Source: Turnera subulata (lineage: Eukaryota > Streptophyta > Magnoliopsida > Malpighiales > Passifloraceae). Taken from it: a stretch of 64,000 nucleotides of DNA. How positions within the stretch are numbered: position 1 is the stretch's first letter; every line of letters begins with the position of its first letter. Positions 1 to 10,020 of this stretch are shown piece after piece. Both the position numbers and the translations under genes were made by a program. Location: positions 1 to 64,000 of the forward strand of contig JAKUCV010001924.1 of the NCBI GenBank assembly GCA_028386065.3, read 5' to 3'. The notes beneath the pieces were generated by a model. It had not been told where the DNA came from. It searched no databases and worked only from the letters and a program-made list of their open reading frames with translations.

Positions 1-2438
1 ATTTATTATTCAGGGCCCCCTACTGTGTGCGTCGAGCTCGGTCCCGTCTCATGAGACAACCAGGCATAAGCCCAAATAAAACCAGGCACGAAGCCCAAAC
101 ATATCCATAGAGAGAGAGAGAGAGACAGAGAGAAAGAGGGAGGTAGAAAGGGGGAGGTAGAAGGAGGGAGGTAGAACCGGTCATTACAGACCCATATGCT
201 TATCTGCATATCGCATGCTATCCCGCATGCAAACCCGAGGGGTATCACTTCCCGCTCGAACCAACCGGTCATCAGCACACAGTAGCCTATCTTCTACTGT
301 ACATTATTCTTATTCAGAAATTATGAATTTATATGTGCCAAGCATCCTGACTTAACATGGTTGTGTGTATTCTCATCTCAAACAAACATCCGGGTCTCCG
401 ACCCACAACACAACACACAAGTTACCCAAAATCACACCACATGTTATCTCCATAACAATCCAAATATCCATGCTCAAAGCAAACAGTAAGACATAGGCAC
501 ACAATACGGATCACAACATGTTAGCAAACAGGCATGCAACTCAAACAGACCAATCCAACAAGCTCATGTATACAAACATAAAAAGACGTATAAAGTCACC
601 TCAACGACGATTGTCTCGTGGAGCTTTTCCCAAAACAGATCCTCCAGCTCCCGAGGTGTTACCCATGCCTGAATACCGGCACACACAACAAATTACAAAC
701 GATTACAATAAAAACGTGCATGCATGTAACTATAATGCTCAACTGAGTTAAACCCGTCCCTAGTTAGCCAATTATGAAATTCCCGGGTTTAAACCCGACA
801 TGATGTTCTCTCACCTAAACTCCGAGTATCGGGACCTAAGGTTCACCGAGCTTAAGCCCAACTAAGTCCAAGAGTAGTCCCCGGGCCTATGGCCCACTCA
901 TTATGTTCTTAACGGTTCCCGGGGCTAAAGCCCATCCCAAATCCAATTGTTATCAAACTCAATTATAAAAATCACATTACCGGGTCTAGGCCCGATTCGG
1001 TCCAATTTCCACTTAAGGGTTTTACCCGAGTCAAAGTATTCCCGGCCTATGGTTCTACCCGTGTCGGCAAACTCCCGGTTACACACACTCACAACCCCGC
1101 ACCCGGTTTTCCACTAACATCCTTTATTTCCAATACAACAATTATTACTACATCAGTTATTACATGCCATGAATGTACAAATTATACATCAAAGTATACC
1201 GTCAAATGCCGGAACAAAACCCGAACCTTCGCCGGAAAATTCCCGAGCTCGCCGGATTCCGGTCAACCTTGCCGGAATTCGCCAAAATGCTGCCATATCC
1301 CAAAATGCAACCAACAAAACTCAGTTCAACGCTCAACAAAACAATATTGAAGGGAAGGCAGGAAGAAGATCGAAATCCTTACCCGAAAGACACAAATCCC
1401 CACTGTCCAACTTCAATCCTACCGAGTACCGAACAACAATTGTCACCGGAACCTCACCGTCCAACCTGAAGCCCCGCAACACAACACCCAACTGGCCAGA
1501 CCACCACCAGCAATCAAAACCCGACCACTACACCAACACCAATAGCCCGCCACGAACACAGGCCAAACACCACCACAATCTGCCAACCCCCACTGAACCC
1601 ACAGACACAGCAACCAACCCAACATCAAAGGCAAACAACCCAAGACGAGTTAGTCCCACCATACATGAACAAGAAGAAAAAACGAAATAAAGAACCGAGA
1701 GGGATGAGGAAGTCGGCGGCTTACCTCGTCGGCGACGCAGCCGGCCGCGAGAGAGGCCACACAGAATCCTCCCGATTCGTCACTGGACAAACCGGCCTCG
1801 GGTCCCTGCAGCGGTAGCGGCGGCGAGCTTGGTGTGAGAAGGGCGATGGCGGCGTGGAGGTGGCAAGGATGAGACGAAGGTAATCGGGCGGCCGGATGGG
1901 AACGAGAAAAGAGAGAAAGAAGGAGAGGTGGGGAGCGGCTGCAACTGAGAGAAGGGATGAATAAAGGAGGAGGAAAAGAAAAGGAAAGGAAAGGGGGAAG
2001 GGAGAGACAGGAGGAGAAGGTCGGGGTCGGCGGCGGGAGAGAAAGAGAGGAAGAAGAGAAGGAGAAAAAGAAAAGAGAAAAAGTAAAGAAAGAGGGGAAG
2101 GAGGTTTTAGGGTTTGACCCGCCAGCCCGAACGACGCGTCGTTCGGCTGGGCGCGGTCAACCCGCCTTGTTGACCCGCTTGCGTTTTTTTTGTTTTTTCC
2201 TAAGATTCCAAAACGACGTAGTTTCAGTGAAACTACCTCAAAGTTTAATTCTCAACTCCGAAACCCGATTAAACTCCAACGAAGGCCGTACCTGACATAC
2301 GATCGACTTAATTCCGAGATAACCAAGGTAAAATAATTTATTTCCTAGCCCAAAAATCCGGAAATTCCTCAAGGGCAAAATTGGAATAAAAATTTCGAAA
2401 ATTCCGAAAATCTAATTATGAAAATTCGGGGCGTTACA
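1..2438 (-). mobile_element. Partial chromovirus-like LTR, running out of the window to the left
   Basis: On the minus strand the LTR begins at 2438 with TGTAACGCCCCGAATTTTC, a start common to plant Tekay/Del-type and related LTRs. The flank to its right shows no polypurine tract, so this looks like the outer 5' end of an element that continues left of base 1. Inside, in minus order, lie a purine-rich tract (plus 1956-2105), a CpG-rich block (about 1690-1900) and a hairpin array (784-1028). The LTRs at 28704-31095 and 33584-36104 have the same order of parts. No gag or pol is in the window. Open frames here (for example 1169-1690) look like composition artefacts. Confidence 0.7.
784..1028. 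repeat. Array of short hairpins inside the LTR
   Basis: At least five short inverted repeats follow each other: CGGGTTTAAACCCG (784-797), GGGCC-TAT-GGCCC (883-895), GGGCT-AA-AGCCC (922-933), CGGGTC-TA-GGCCCG (981-994, one wobble pair) and GGGT-TTT-ACCC (1018-1028). Stem sequences differ between units but pairing is kept. Comparable arrays lie in the LTRs at 30148-30501, 35155-35510 and 63182-63373. Confidence 0.6.
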
Positions 2439-3061
2439 GAATATCTAAGAAAATAAGATGGAAGCAACATCAATCACCGCTTATTTCTTCCCAAATCAAA
2501 TTAAGCAAACCTTGCATTGGTTTAAAGTTAAGATTTAGAGTTTTACATTTCAGATGTAGAGTTGAATTATATATAAAAAAAAAACTAAAACACAAAATCA
2601 TTTTTATGGTTTTCTTAAAATTATATTTTGTTTCTAATTAACTCTTGAGTAAACGTGAAAACCATGCTATCTGCGCAAAACAGCAACACATCAAGCATCT
2701 CTAACTAACAGGAAAAAGCCACACGTATCAAACACATCTCTCCCTAACCCACAACCCATATAAGGGAATGAGTGTGTGTTTCCTTTTTTGAAAGAAATTT
2801 GCATTTACACGATTCCTTCCTTTTAAACATTTAAACAACCAATTGACGGCGACGTTTTTGCTTTTCTCTTGTGGTTTTGCATCATCAGTCAAGGGAATGG
2901 CAAACATGTCGTGCCAAAGGAAAACAACTAGGCAAAACATGTTTTCAATGTATATATATTGAGTGGCTATCATGCATTTTTGAATCAATCCTTGCTAGGA
3001 TCTAGAGTAATATCCACATGTACTCAAGAAAGCGTCTACAGGGCAACATTGGGAATGCACC
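2439..3061. other. Gene-free stretch upstream of the MITE
   Basis: AT-rich single-copy-looking sequence between the LTR and the MITE. Short open frames have no recognisable motif. It is probably distal upstream sequence of the P450 gene; I see no RNA gene or repeat in it. Confidence 0.5.
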
Positions 3062-3071
3062 TTATTATATA

Positions 3072-3847
3072 GAGTAAATAGTTTTTTCAGTCTCTCAATT
3101 TTATCGATTTTACATTTGTTGTCCCTCTTCGTTTTTTTTCACTCATGTCGTCCCTCAACTTTCGATTTACCAGGTCAGGTGGTCCTTTTTACCTGCTGCA
3201 GCAGGTTGGTTGCTGTGGAGCTGACACGTGGTACTGGGCCCATGATCTGCACAATTTTTTATTCTTTTTATCCCTTTTTATAGTTTTCTAAAAATTTAAG
3301 CATTAAAAATATTTATTTAAATTAGATTTTTTTAGAAAATAAATATTAATTTCTAAATCTTCATTGAGGAAAAAATTAAATATGATCATCATATTCTCAC
3401 CTAATCCCTATATAATATTCCGGTTAACAAAATTAACCAAAATTAGAATTAAAAAAAACTAAAACAATGAGAGAGGCATATCTAATTCTAACCTATAAAT
3501 TGAAAAAAAAAATGAGGGAAATTAATATAATATTCCGGTTGTTAGAAATTAATATTTGGAAAAAATTATTGGTTAAAAATAATAAAATTCAGTATATAAT
3601 GAGGGAAATTAAGATTTACTTATTTTAAAAATTTTAAAAATAAAATTTGATTAAAAAAAATGATTAGATAAATAAGTTGTGTGTGGGCCCCACTACCACC
3701 AGTCAGTAGCTATCAACCTGCTGCAGCAGGTAAAAAGGACCAGTGACCCGGTAAATTAAGAGTTGAGGGACGACATGAGTGAAAAAAAACGAAGAAAGAC
3801 AACAAATGCTAAATCGTTAAAGTGGAGGGAAAAAAAACTATTTACTC
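3072..3847. mobile_element. Mutator-like MITE with long terminal inverted repeats
   Basis: The ends are imperfect inverted repeats of roughly 135 bp. The left end starts GAGTAAATAGTTTTTTC and the right end reads ...GAAAAAAAACTATTTACTC. Both arms contain a CTGCTGCAGCAGG palindrome. The 776-bp element is flanked by identical 10-bp direct repeats TTATTATATA (3062-3071 and 3848-3857). A 9-11 bp target duplication with long TIRs is typical of Mutator-like elements. The interior is AT-rich with no transposase, so it is non-autonomous. Confidence 0.85.
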
Positions 3848-3857
3848 TTATTATATA
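3848..3857 (+). promoter_or_regulatory. Possible TATA region of the P450, formed by the MITE target duplication
   Basis: TTATTATATATC lies about 150 bp upstream of the P450 start codon. It is the downstream copy of the MITE target duplication, so the MITE landed in the TATA-like stretch and duplicated it. Use as a TATA box is inferred from position and composition only. Confidence 0.3.
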
Positions 3858-3868
3858 TCAGGCAATTC

Positions 3869-3996
3869 TCACTTGATTTAAAACTCCATAAAACTCAGGC
3901 TGTGGCCTAATTTTTCCCACTCAGGTTTTTCATCACTTGATTTAAAACTCCATAAAACTCAGGCTGTGGCCTAATTTTTCCCACTCAGGTTTTTCA
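3869..3996 (+). repeat. Exact 64-bp tandem duplication just upstream of the P450 start
   Basis: Two identical 64-bp units (3869-3932 and 3933-3996), each starting TCACTTGATTTAAAACTCC, end six bases before the ATG at 4002. They occupy the probable 5' leader or core promoter. Perfect identity suggests a recent duplication or an assembly artefact like the one inside the gene. Confidence 0.9.
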
Positions 3997-4001
3997 TCAT
4001 C

Positions 4002-5846
4002 ATGGATGTTCCTACCTTCCAACTAGTCTTGGCCTCCCTTCTCTTCGTCTTCGTAGCTCTAAAATTATGTAGTAACACCCAAAAAACCAAACGAAATACT
4101 TCAAAGCTACCCCTACCCCCAGGGCCAATAAAGCTACCCATCCTAGGAAATTTGCTCCACCTCGCCGGCTCTCTACCTCACCGTGCCTTAACAGACCTGG
4201 CCAAGAAATATGGAGGGGTCATGTACCTCCAACTCGGCCAGCTTTCCACTCTAGTAATATCTTCACCAGAGGCCGCCAAAGAAATGCTTAAAACTCACGA
4301 TGTGGAATTCGCCAACAGGCCATATCTCTTCTCTGCTAGCATCCTGTTTTACAACTCCGACGTTGCATTTTCCATGGGGGTCGGGCCGAAATGGCGGCAG
4401 CTCCGGAAGATATGTGTCATGGAATTGCTCAGTCCAAAGCGTGTGTCAGCTTTCAGGTGCGTAAGGGAACAAGAGGGGGCGAAGCTGGTGGAAATGATAA
4501 AATCATGCGCAGCAGCAGGGTTGCCCTTCAATGTAGGCGAGCAGGTATTTCTTTTGACGAATTCTATAACTTGCAGAGCTGCTTTTGGGGAGGAATGCAA
4601 GGAGGTTCAGGTTTTTATGAAACTTGCTGAGGAACTTAATGAGTGTATTGGGGGATACAGCCTTTCGGATTTGTTCCCTTCCTTTAGATTGTTGAGGTTG
4701 ATTAGTGGGATGGAGTATAGGGTTAAAAGGGTGGGTAGGGGAATTGACAGGATCCTGGAGAGCGTCATTAGTGACCACAGGAAAAATTACAAGAAGGATA
4801 AGGGTCAAAATGATGACTTGGTGGATGTGTTGCTGGATATTCAACGTAATGGCAATCTTGAAANATTGGGGGATACAGCCTTTCGGATTTGTTCCCTTCC
4901 TTTAGATTGTTGAGGTTGATTAGTGGGATGGAGTATAGGGTTAAAAGGGTGGGTAGGGGAATTGACAGGATCCTGGAGAGCGTCATTAGTGACCACAGGA
5001 AAAATTACAAGAAGGATAAGGGTCAAAATGATGACTTGGTGGATGTGTTGCTGGATATTCAACGTAATGGCAATCTTGAAATTCCCTTGACAGATGATGC
5101 AATCAAAGGCACGTTGTTGGTTAGTCTACATGCCTACGTTGTACAATAATTATATTATGTTATTGATTTCGTACAAATTAATTAAAAACTCTATTGATTA
5201 TTAATTTCATGGTTTTGTTGTCATGATCAAGGACATTTTTGTGGCGGGCAGCGATACTTCATCAGCTACTGTAGAGTGGGCTATGTCTGAAATGATAAGA
5301 AGCCCAAGAGTATTGAAAAAGGCACAAGAAGAGGTGAGGAAAGTGTTTGATAAAGAAGGCATAGTCATGGAAACAGGCCTCAGTGAGCTGCATTACCTAA
5401 AAATGGTCATTAAAGAAACTTTAAGGCTACACACCCCAGGCCCTCTGCTAATTCCAAGAGAGAACGAAAACCCATGTGAATTTATGGGATACTTGGTGCC
5501 AGCAAAAACCAAGGTTCTTATCAATGCTTGGGCATTGGGTAGGCATCCTAAGTCCTGGACTGAGCCCGATAAATTCTATCCTGAGAGGTTCTTGGACAGT
5601 CCAATTGATTATAAGGGAAACCATTATGAATTGATCCCGTTTGGTGCTGGAAGGAGGATGTGCCCTGGCATTGCATTTGGCATAGCTAATGTGGAGCTTC
5701 CACTTGCAAACCTTTTGTATTATTTCGACTGGAAGCTTCCTGGTGGAGTAGGGCCAGAAGAGCTGGAAATGAGCGAGTGCTATGGTTCTACAGTTAAAAG
5801 AAAGAATCACTTGCTCTTGGTTCCCGCTGCATACCACACAATCTAG
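4002..5846 (+). CDS. CYP71-type cytochrome P450 monooxygenase (two exons, assembly-damaged exon 1)
   Basis: Membrane-anchored haem monooxygenase, expected on the ER and acting in specialised metabolism with NADPH-P450 reductase. Exon 1 begins at the ATG at 4002. Visible in order: a hydrophobic N-terminal anchor, a proline hinge (LPLPPGPIKLPILGN), the C-helix WRQLR, and after the intron the I-helix AGSDTSS, ExxR as KETLR, PERF, and the haem loop FGAGRRMCPG with its ligand cysteine. The C-terminal run ANVELPLANLLYYFDW resembles the CYP71D group; the subfamily is a guess. The intron is 5120-5231 (GT...AG, phase 0). A 217-bp repeat around an N at 4864 breaks the frame as assembled. If one copy is discounted, exon 1 is exactly 300 codons and the protein is 504 residues, normal for the family. 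The substrate cannot be read from sequence. Confidence 0.9.
4647..5081 (+). other. Probable assembly duplication across a one-base gap
   Basis: Bases 4647-4863 and 4865-5081 are the same 217-bp sequence, separated only by the N at 4864. Discounting one copy restores the P450 frame. The simplest reading is two contigs whose overlapping ends were joined without merging. Confidence 0.85.
5120..5231 (+). other. P450 intron
   Basis: Begins GTTAGTCTAC and ends ATGATCAAG. It joins a codon-complete ...GTLL exon end to DIFVAGSDT in phase 0, at the position where CYP71-clan genes usually have their single intron. The ATG inside the acceptor region (5223) is not a true start. Confidence 0.85.
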
Positions 5847-6360
5847 GTATGACTTCGAGTGGTATAAATAGGGGTCTATATTTATGTAGGGGAACAACTG
5901 AGTTTTACATTGGGTTTAACTATGCATATGTAAACCATGTGTTATTGATCATGACCCGCGCCGACATGATCAGTCTCTTCCGTATGCTGCTAGCTCAAGG
6001 CCAAATTACATTGGTTTGGAAACCTTAGCTTATGTCTTTTTCATTTTTTCGTTGTTTTCTACGGAGGTGAAACTTGAAGCCAAGATCTCACCCTTTTGCT
6101 CCATATATGGGGCCATGTGGTGTCAGGTAGTGGTGAAGGCGTGTATTAGCTCAAGGCCAAATTACATTGGTTTCAAAACTTTAGCTTATGCGTTTCTCAA
6201 TTTTTGGTTGTTTTTTATATGGCAGGTAAAACTTTGAAGGCAAGATCTCACCGCTCTTGCTCCTTATATGGGCCATGTGGTGCTCGTAGTGAAGACGTTT
6301 GGTTTGATTCGGGGTAGTATTGGTAATTTGATTTGGAGTTGTGCTCTAAAATGTTCTATT
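5847..6360 (+). other. P450 3' flank with a 156-bp tandem repeat
   Basis: Directly after the stop codon. Bases 5991-6146 and 6147-about 6300 are diverged copies of a 156-bp unit starting TAGCTCAAGGCCAAATTACA. No coding motif was recognised. The sequence is interrupted at 6361 by the copia element and resumes at 12618. Confidence 0.7.
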
Positions 6361-6570
6361 TGTTATAAATATGTATAAATGCAAGTATGTATGTCATTGT
6401 TATACATACAAAATATAGTATCCCTCTTTATTATATATATGTTTATGACAGAAAGAATTGAATTGTAATGAAAAGTCGGTAGATCGAGTTCTCCTTGGGG
6501 CTCCTCAACCGAATTCTTCACCTCTCCAAACTTCTCCATTTCTCTTCCATTAATCACGCTATTTATAACA
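6361..6570 (+). repeat. 5' LTR of copia element (6361-12612)
   Basis: 210 bp, TG...CA ends. The partner is 12403-12612. Confidence 0.92.
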
Positions 6571-6586
6571 CGTTATCAGCACGAGT
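6571..6586 (+). other. Putative primer binding site
   Basis: CGTTATCAGCACGAG follows the LTR directly. It is not complementary to a tRNA 3' end that I recognise. It resembles an internal tRNA (anticodon-region) primer as used by some copia elements, but the tRNA is not assigned. Confidence 0.45.
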
Positions 6587-6589
6587 TAG

Positions 6590-7145
6590 CCTCTACCCGG
6601 AGCAAAGAAAACCGACCAGAAACCGACGAACAGAGGAGAGAAAAGAAACAAAATCCACCCGGCCGTTTTCATCTCCGGCGACGGCTTTCCAGGCCGCCGT
6701 ACACGCCACCGCTCCCACCAACGGCTTCTCCGTGCCGTCTCAACTCGCCGCTGCCGCCCCCGCTCGCATTCGCCACCTGACGCGCCAGCAGAGGCCGTCG
6801 ACCCGACGGCGCGCCCGACAACCCGCGATACACAACCGGGTCTGTCTCCTTCCACTCGCCTGCCGCCGCCCTCCCGACGCAGCCCACCACCACTGCATGC
6901 AGCGCCACCGCGCTGTAGAGACACGCCTGGCCGCGGCTCCTCCCGTGGCTGCAGCCCCTCCTCGCGTGCGCAGACCCGACGGGTCGGGCACTGCCCATAA
7001 CCGCCGCCGCCTTGTTCCCCTGCCCCGCAGCTCCGAACACGACCCCACCGGAACCAAAGTTATCGCCGCCTCCACCTAGTCTAGCCGTCGCTGCAACGTC
7101 GGCTCTTCCGTCCGGACCGTCGCCTTCAAGCTCGTCTTATAACAA
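6590..7145 (+). other. CpG-rich leader block
   Basis: Unusually GC- and CpG-rich for this AT-rich window. It is open in several frames on both strands, as expected from composition, with no domain visible. Similar CpG-rich blocks lie in the chromovirus-like LTRs (about 1690-1900, 29380-29700, 34200-34525). Confidence 0.5.
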
Positions 7146-7174
7146 ATAGTAATTATTGGTGAGTGCTGCAGTGT

Positions 7175-7297
7175 TTAATTTTTATATTTCTATATAGTAT
7201 TATTGCTTTGGCTGTGTTAATTTTTATATTTCTATATAATATTATTGCTTTGGCTATGTTAATTTTTATATTTCTATATAGTATTATTGCTTTGCAC
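7175..7297 (+). repeat. Three tandem 42-bp AT-rich repeats
   Basis: Units starting TTAATTTTTATATTTCTATA at 7175, 7217 and 7259, nearly identical, in the element leader. Confidence 0.85.
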
Positions 7298-8828
7298 CCC
7301 TTGTATCCACTGCCACCTATGTTCCCCACCAACAGCGCAACAAGTGACAAAGTAACACATCACCCCAAACCTTTATTTTAAACAATTATTTCTGTTTTTG
7401 GGTGTGAAAGTCTCTTGTCAGTATTTTTTTTGCCAGAACCTGGCGACCATGAATAGTACTTGGCCGGAGGTGTTTGGCCGAAATTTTTAGAGTCTCAGAA
7501 ATTTTGCATCTCGGGACTTTCTCGGCAAGCCCGGAAGTGTTTGGCCGGAATTTTAGCGTCTCGGGATTTTCCCGGCAAGCCCGGATGGCTATTGTACTTT
7601 ATTGTTTCATTTGTATTTTAATTGGATTCGTATAAGGCCCATCGCATTTTAATTTGGGGCTATTTAATATTTATTGGGCTAATTTTTTTTAAAAGGCCCA
7701 TGTATTAATATGATATATTATATATATTATTGCTGAAAGATTTATCGAGTAAGCATATTTTATGTTTTTATTACGATTGGGCTATTAACAAGGCCCATTG
7801 CAGTTAAATTCTCGCCTTTAATTTTATTTATGTTTTGCTTGGGCTTGTACTAGGCCCATTATTTTTAAAATTTTCCGTCATTTATTTTTAATTGGGCTAA
7901 TTTATGCTAGGCCCATTGCTTTTAATTTTTCGATCTTTTAATTCTTAATTGGGCTAATTAACTAAATGTCCATATTTATTTCTTTCATTTAAGTCTTTAA
8001 TTTTATTTAAATGTTGTTATTTGCGGGCCCTTACAATTTCCGGTAGAAACCTTGGGCATTAAAATTGTATTTCAACGATAATAGTCTCGGAGACTAAATT
8101 CAAAAGAGTCTAGAAGACTCGATAAAAGAAAATAGTGCAAAGACTGGAAGTCTTAGCCGCCTAAAAAATCCTGCAGATCATTCAAAGGCATATCGAAAAC
8201 AAAAATATAACCACCAAAAGATGGAAATTATATGACCACCAGAAGGTAGATATTATACTTGCTTTCCCTGAAGGAGCAGCTCATTTTATATTCATTTTAT
8301 TTTATTTTCAGTTTAATTATTACGCATTGCAATTTACTTTATTTACTTTTCAGTACTTAATAATTGTTTTCAAGAATAATGCCTCAAGCATTAGTCTCGA
8401 AGACAATGCAAAATTGACATTCACAGGGGGAGAATTATATGTGTGGATGTCAGTATAACATATTATGACTTCTCGAAATAAGAAAATGATTAACAAGCTC
8501 CTGAAGAGCATAAATCCGAATATGTTCCTGAAGAACGCATGTTTTAATATGATCTAAAAGATCGTACATTTACGCTCTGGAAGAGCATATACTCTTGAAA
8601 AGTACAGACATCCCCAGTAATAAAATGAATTATGGATCCCAATGAATTGACTCTGATCTATTCCCTGAAGTGAATAAGACAGTATAATTATTTGTGCCTG
8701 TGGACATAAATTAGATAATAAATGGAAAAGGCTCAAAGTTAACATGCATATTATTATTACATAAACGGATCCATAACAGGAGAACATTCAAAGAAGAATG
8801 GTTCTCATACATATGTTTAAACAATAAT

Positions 8829-9512
8829 CTATCTGTTGGGCTCAACATTAACCCTAAAACTCTGGACCTCACCATTAATGTTGACCCTAACGCTGTCGTT
8901 CCAAGAGAACCACATGCCACCCATATTATTTTCTCCAGGTATTTCAAACCGATTCGTTGGAGGAAAACGAAGTGGAATCACACCATGATTCTCTCCTGCT
9001 TGCCACAAAGTCTCAGTAATCAGTACCACATTAGGCTTGTACTGATTCTTCAGATCCCTTAAGGTACGCACAAAGTCTTGAGACGTTCTTGCTACACCCC
9101 TACAATTCCACAGTAAAAGTCGTACCTTAGGCCATGTAGGTGGTAACCCAGTCACCCTTGGGACGCTCCGAGCCATCATGGAAATCTGATAATAACTGTT
9201 TTGATTTAAAATTTGACATGAAGGCTCTAGCTGAAAATCCTGCAGTCTATTAGATATGAAAAACATAATAGAATTAGCCGAGCCATAAAAGGAAGCCCTT
9301 AGATTGCTTTGGTCCTCTAGGAAGAATGTTTCTTCCATAGGAGTTACAAAGAACCTAGATGAATAAAGTTCATCAACAAACACTAAACGAGGAATTCTCG
9401 CCAGATCATTCGGTAATTCCCCTTGCTGCTCATTCACCATGCTATAAGCTAACCTATTCCTTCTTCCTAGAGAGGCACCCTCAACAAAGAAAATAGTAGC
9501 TGGGGAAGGCAT
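8829..9512 (-). CDS. Antisense gene: novel N-terminal domain plus truncated LINE-endonuclease-like domain
   Basis: An intact 227-codon frame on the strand opposite to the copia element. Residues 1-120 (with FVDELYSSRFFVTP and FYGSANSIMFF) match no family I know. The second half resembles the beginning of a LINE endonuclease: LLLWNCRG, then YKPNVVLITETLW, then GGMWFSWNDSVRVN. It stops well before the catalytic C-terminal half. A homologue lies in the unrelated element at 28704-36104 (minus, 31202-about 32058), with the same start region and originally the same C-terminus (FRVNV-P-R then stop). A TATA box lies about 60 bp upstream (9572-9582). Start choice: the first ATG after the TATA box, aligned with the homologue. 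Function unknown; with half an endonuclease fold it is probably not a nuclease. Confidence 0.7.
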   Translation of the reverse strand: MPSPATIFFVEGASLGRRNRLAYSMVNEQQGELPNDLARIPRLVFVDELYSSRFFVTPMEETFFLEDQSNLRASFYGSANSIMFFISNRLQDFQLEPSCQILNQNSYYQISMMARSVPRVTGLPPTWPKVRLLLWNCRGVARTSQDFVRTLRDLKNQYKPNVVLITETLWQAGENHGVIPLRFPPTNRFEIPGENNMGGMWFSWNDSVRVNINGEVQSFRVNVEPNR

Positions 9513-9571
9513 TTTTCTTGTCTTGTTGAGTTTTCTGAATTTTCTGCATCTTCCTGTCTCAACCGCCTCCT

Positions 9572-9582
9572 CTTTTTATAGT
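9572..9582 (-). promoter_or_regulatory. TATA box of the antisense gene
   Basis: Minus strand reads GACTATAAAAAGAGG about 60 bp upstream of the ATG at 9512. This fits a TATA box with a short leader. The homologous gene at 32 kb has TATAAAAG at the matching place. Confidence 0.55.
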
Positions 9583-10020
9583 CTGAGATTAGACAGCTAG
9601 GTGTCAGTATTTTAAATGTGGACCCTTTCACTTATCTCCGAAAAGATCCTGAAGATTTTTCTGTTTTTCACAAAACTCAAAAGTTTCTTTTGGAAAAGTT
9701 TGCTCAATAATTCTGATCTTTTCCGACATGAGTGGCAGAAATAAGCCTAATATTGGCACATATATTGCAGTCTGAAGCTAGCAATTTAAGTTATTAAACT
9801 TACCATATCCAGCCAGAAGCTGAAATGCTCTAGCCTGAAGCTAGCAATTTTAAGTGTTTAAATACACAAGTTTATACAGCCTGAAGCTGAGACCGACTAG
9901 AAGTTGACTGATAGATATTTAATTTATAGCTAGTATGCACCATTTAGAAGTTGGTAAATAATTTTTCTAAAGTTATCCAGCCTGGTGCTGGCACCGACTT
10001 GAAGTTGGTACATGGACATA

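Noticed and set aside
1169..1690. 173-residue Pro/Thr-rich protein
   Set aside because: Lies within an LTR and is explained by base composition.
4889..5149. Second independent P450 fragment
   Set aside because: It is the duplicated 217 bp next to the assembly gap.
5223..5846. Separate short P450 starting at the Met at 5223
   Set aside because: That Met is in the intron acceptor region; the true exon begins at 5232 and joins the upstream exon.
6495..7079. 194-residue protein in the copia leader
   Set aside because: CpG-rich stretch open in several frames on both strands; starts inside the LTR; no domain.
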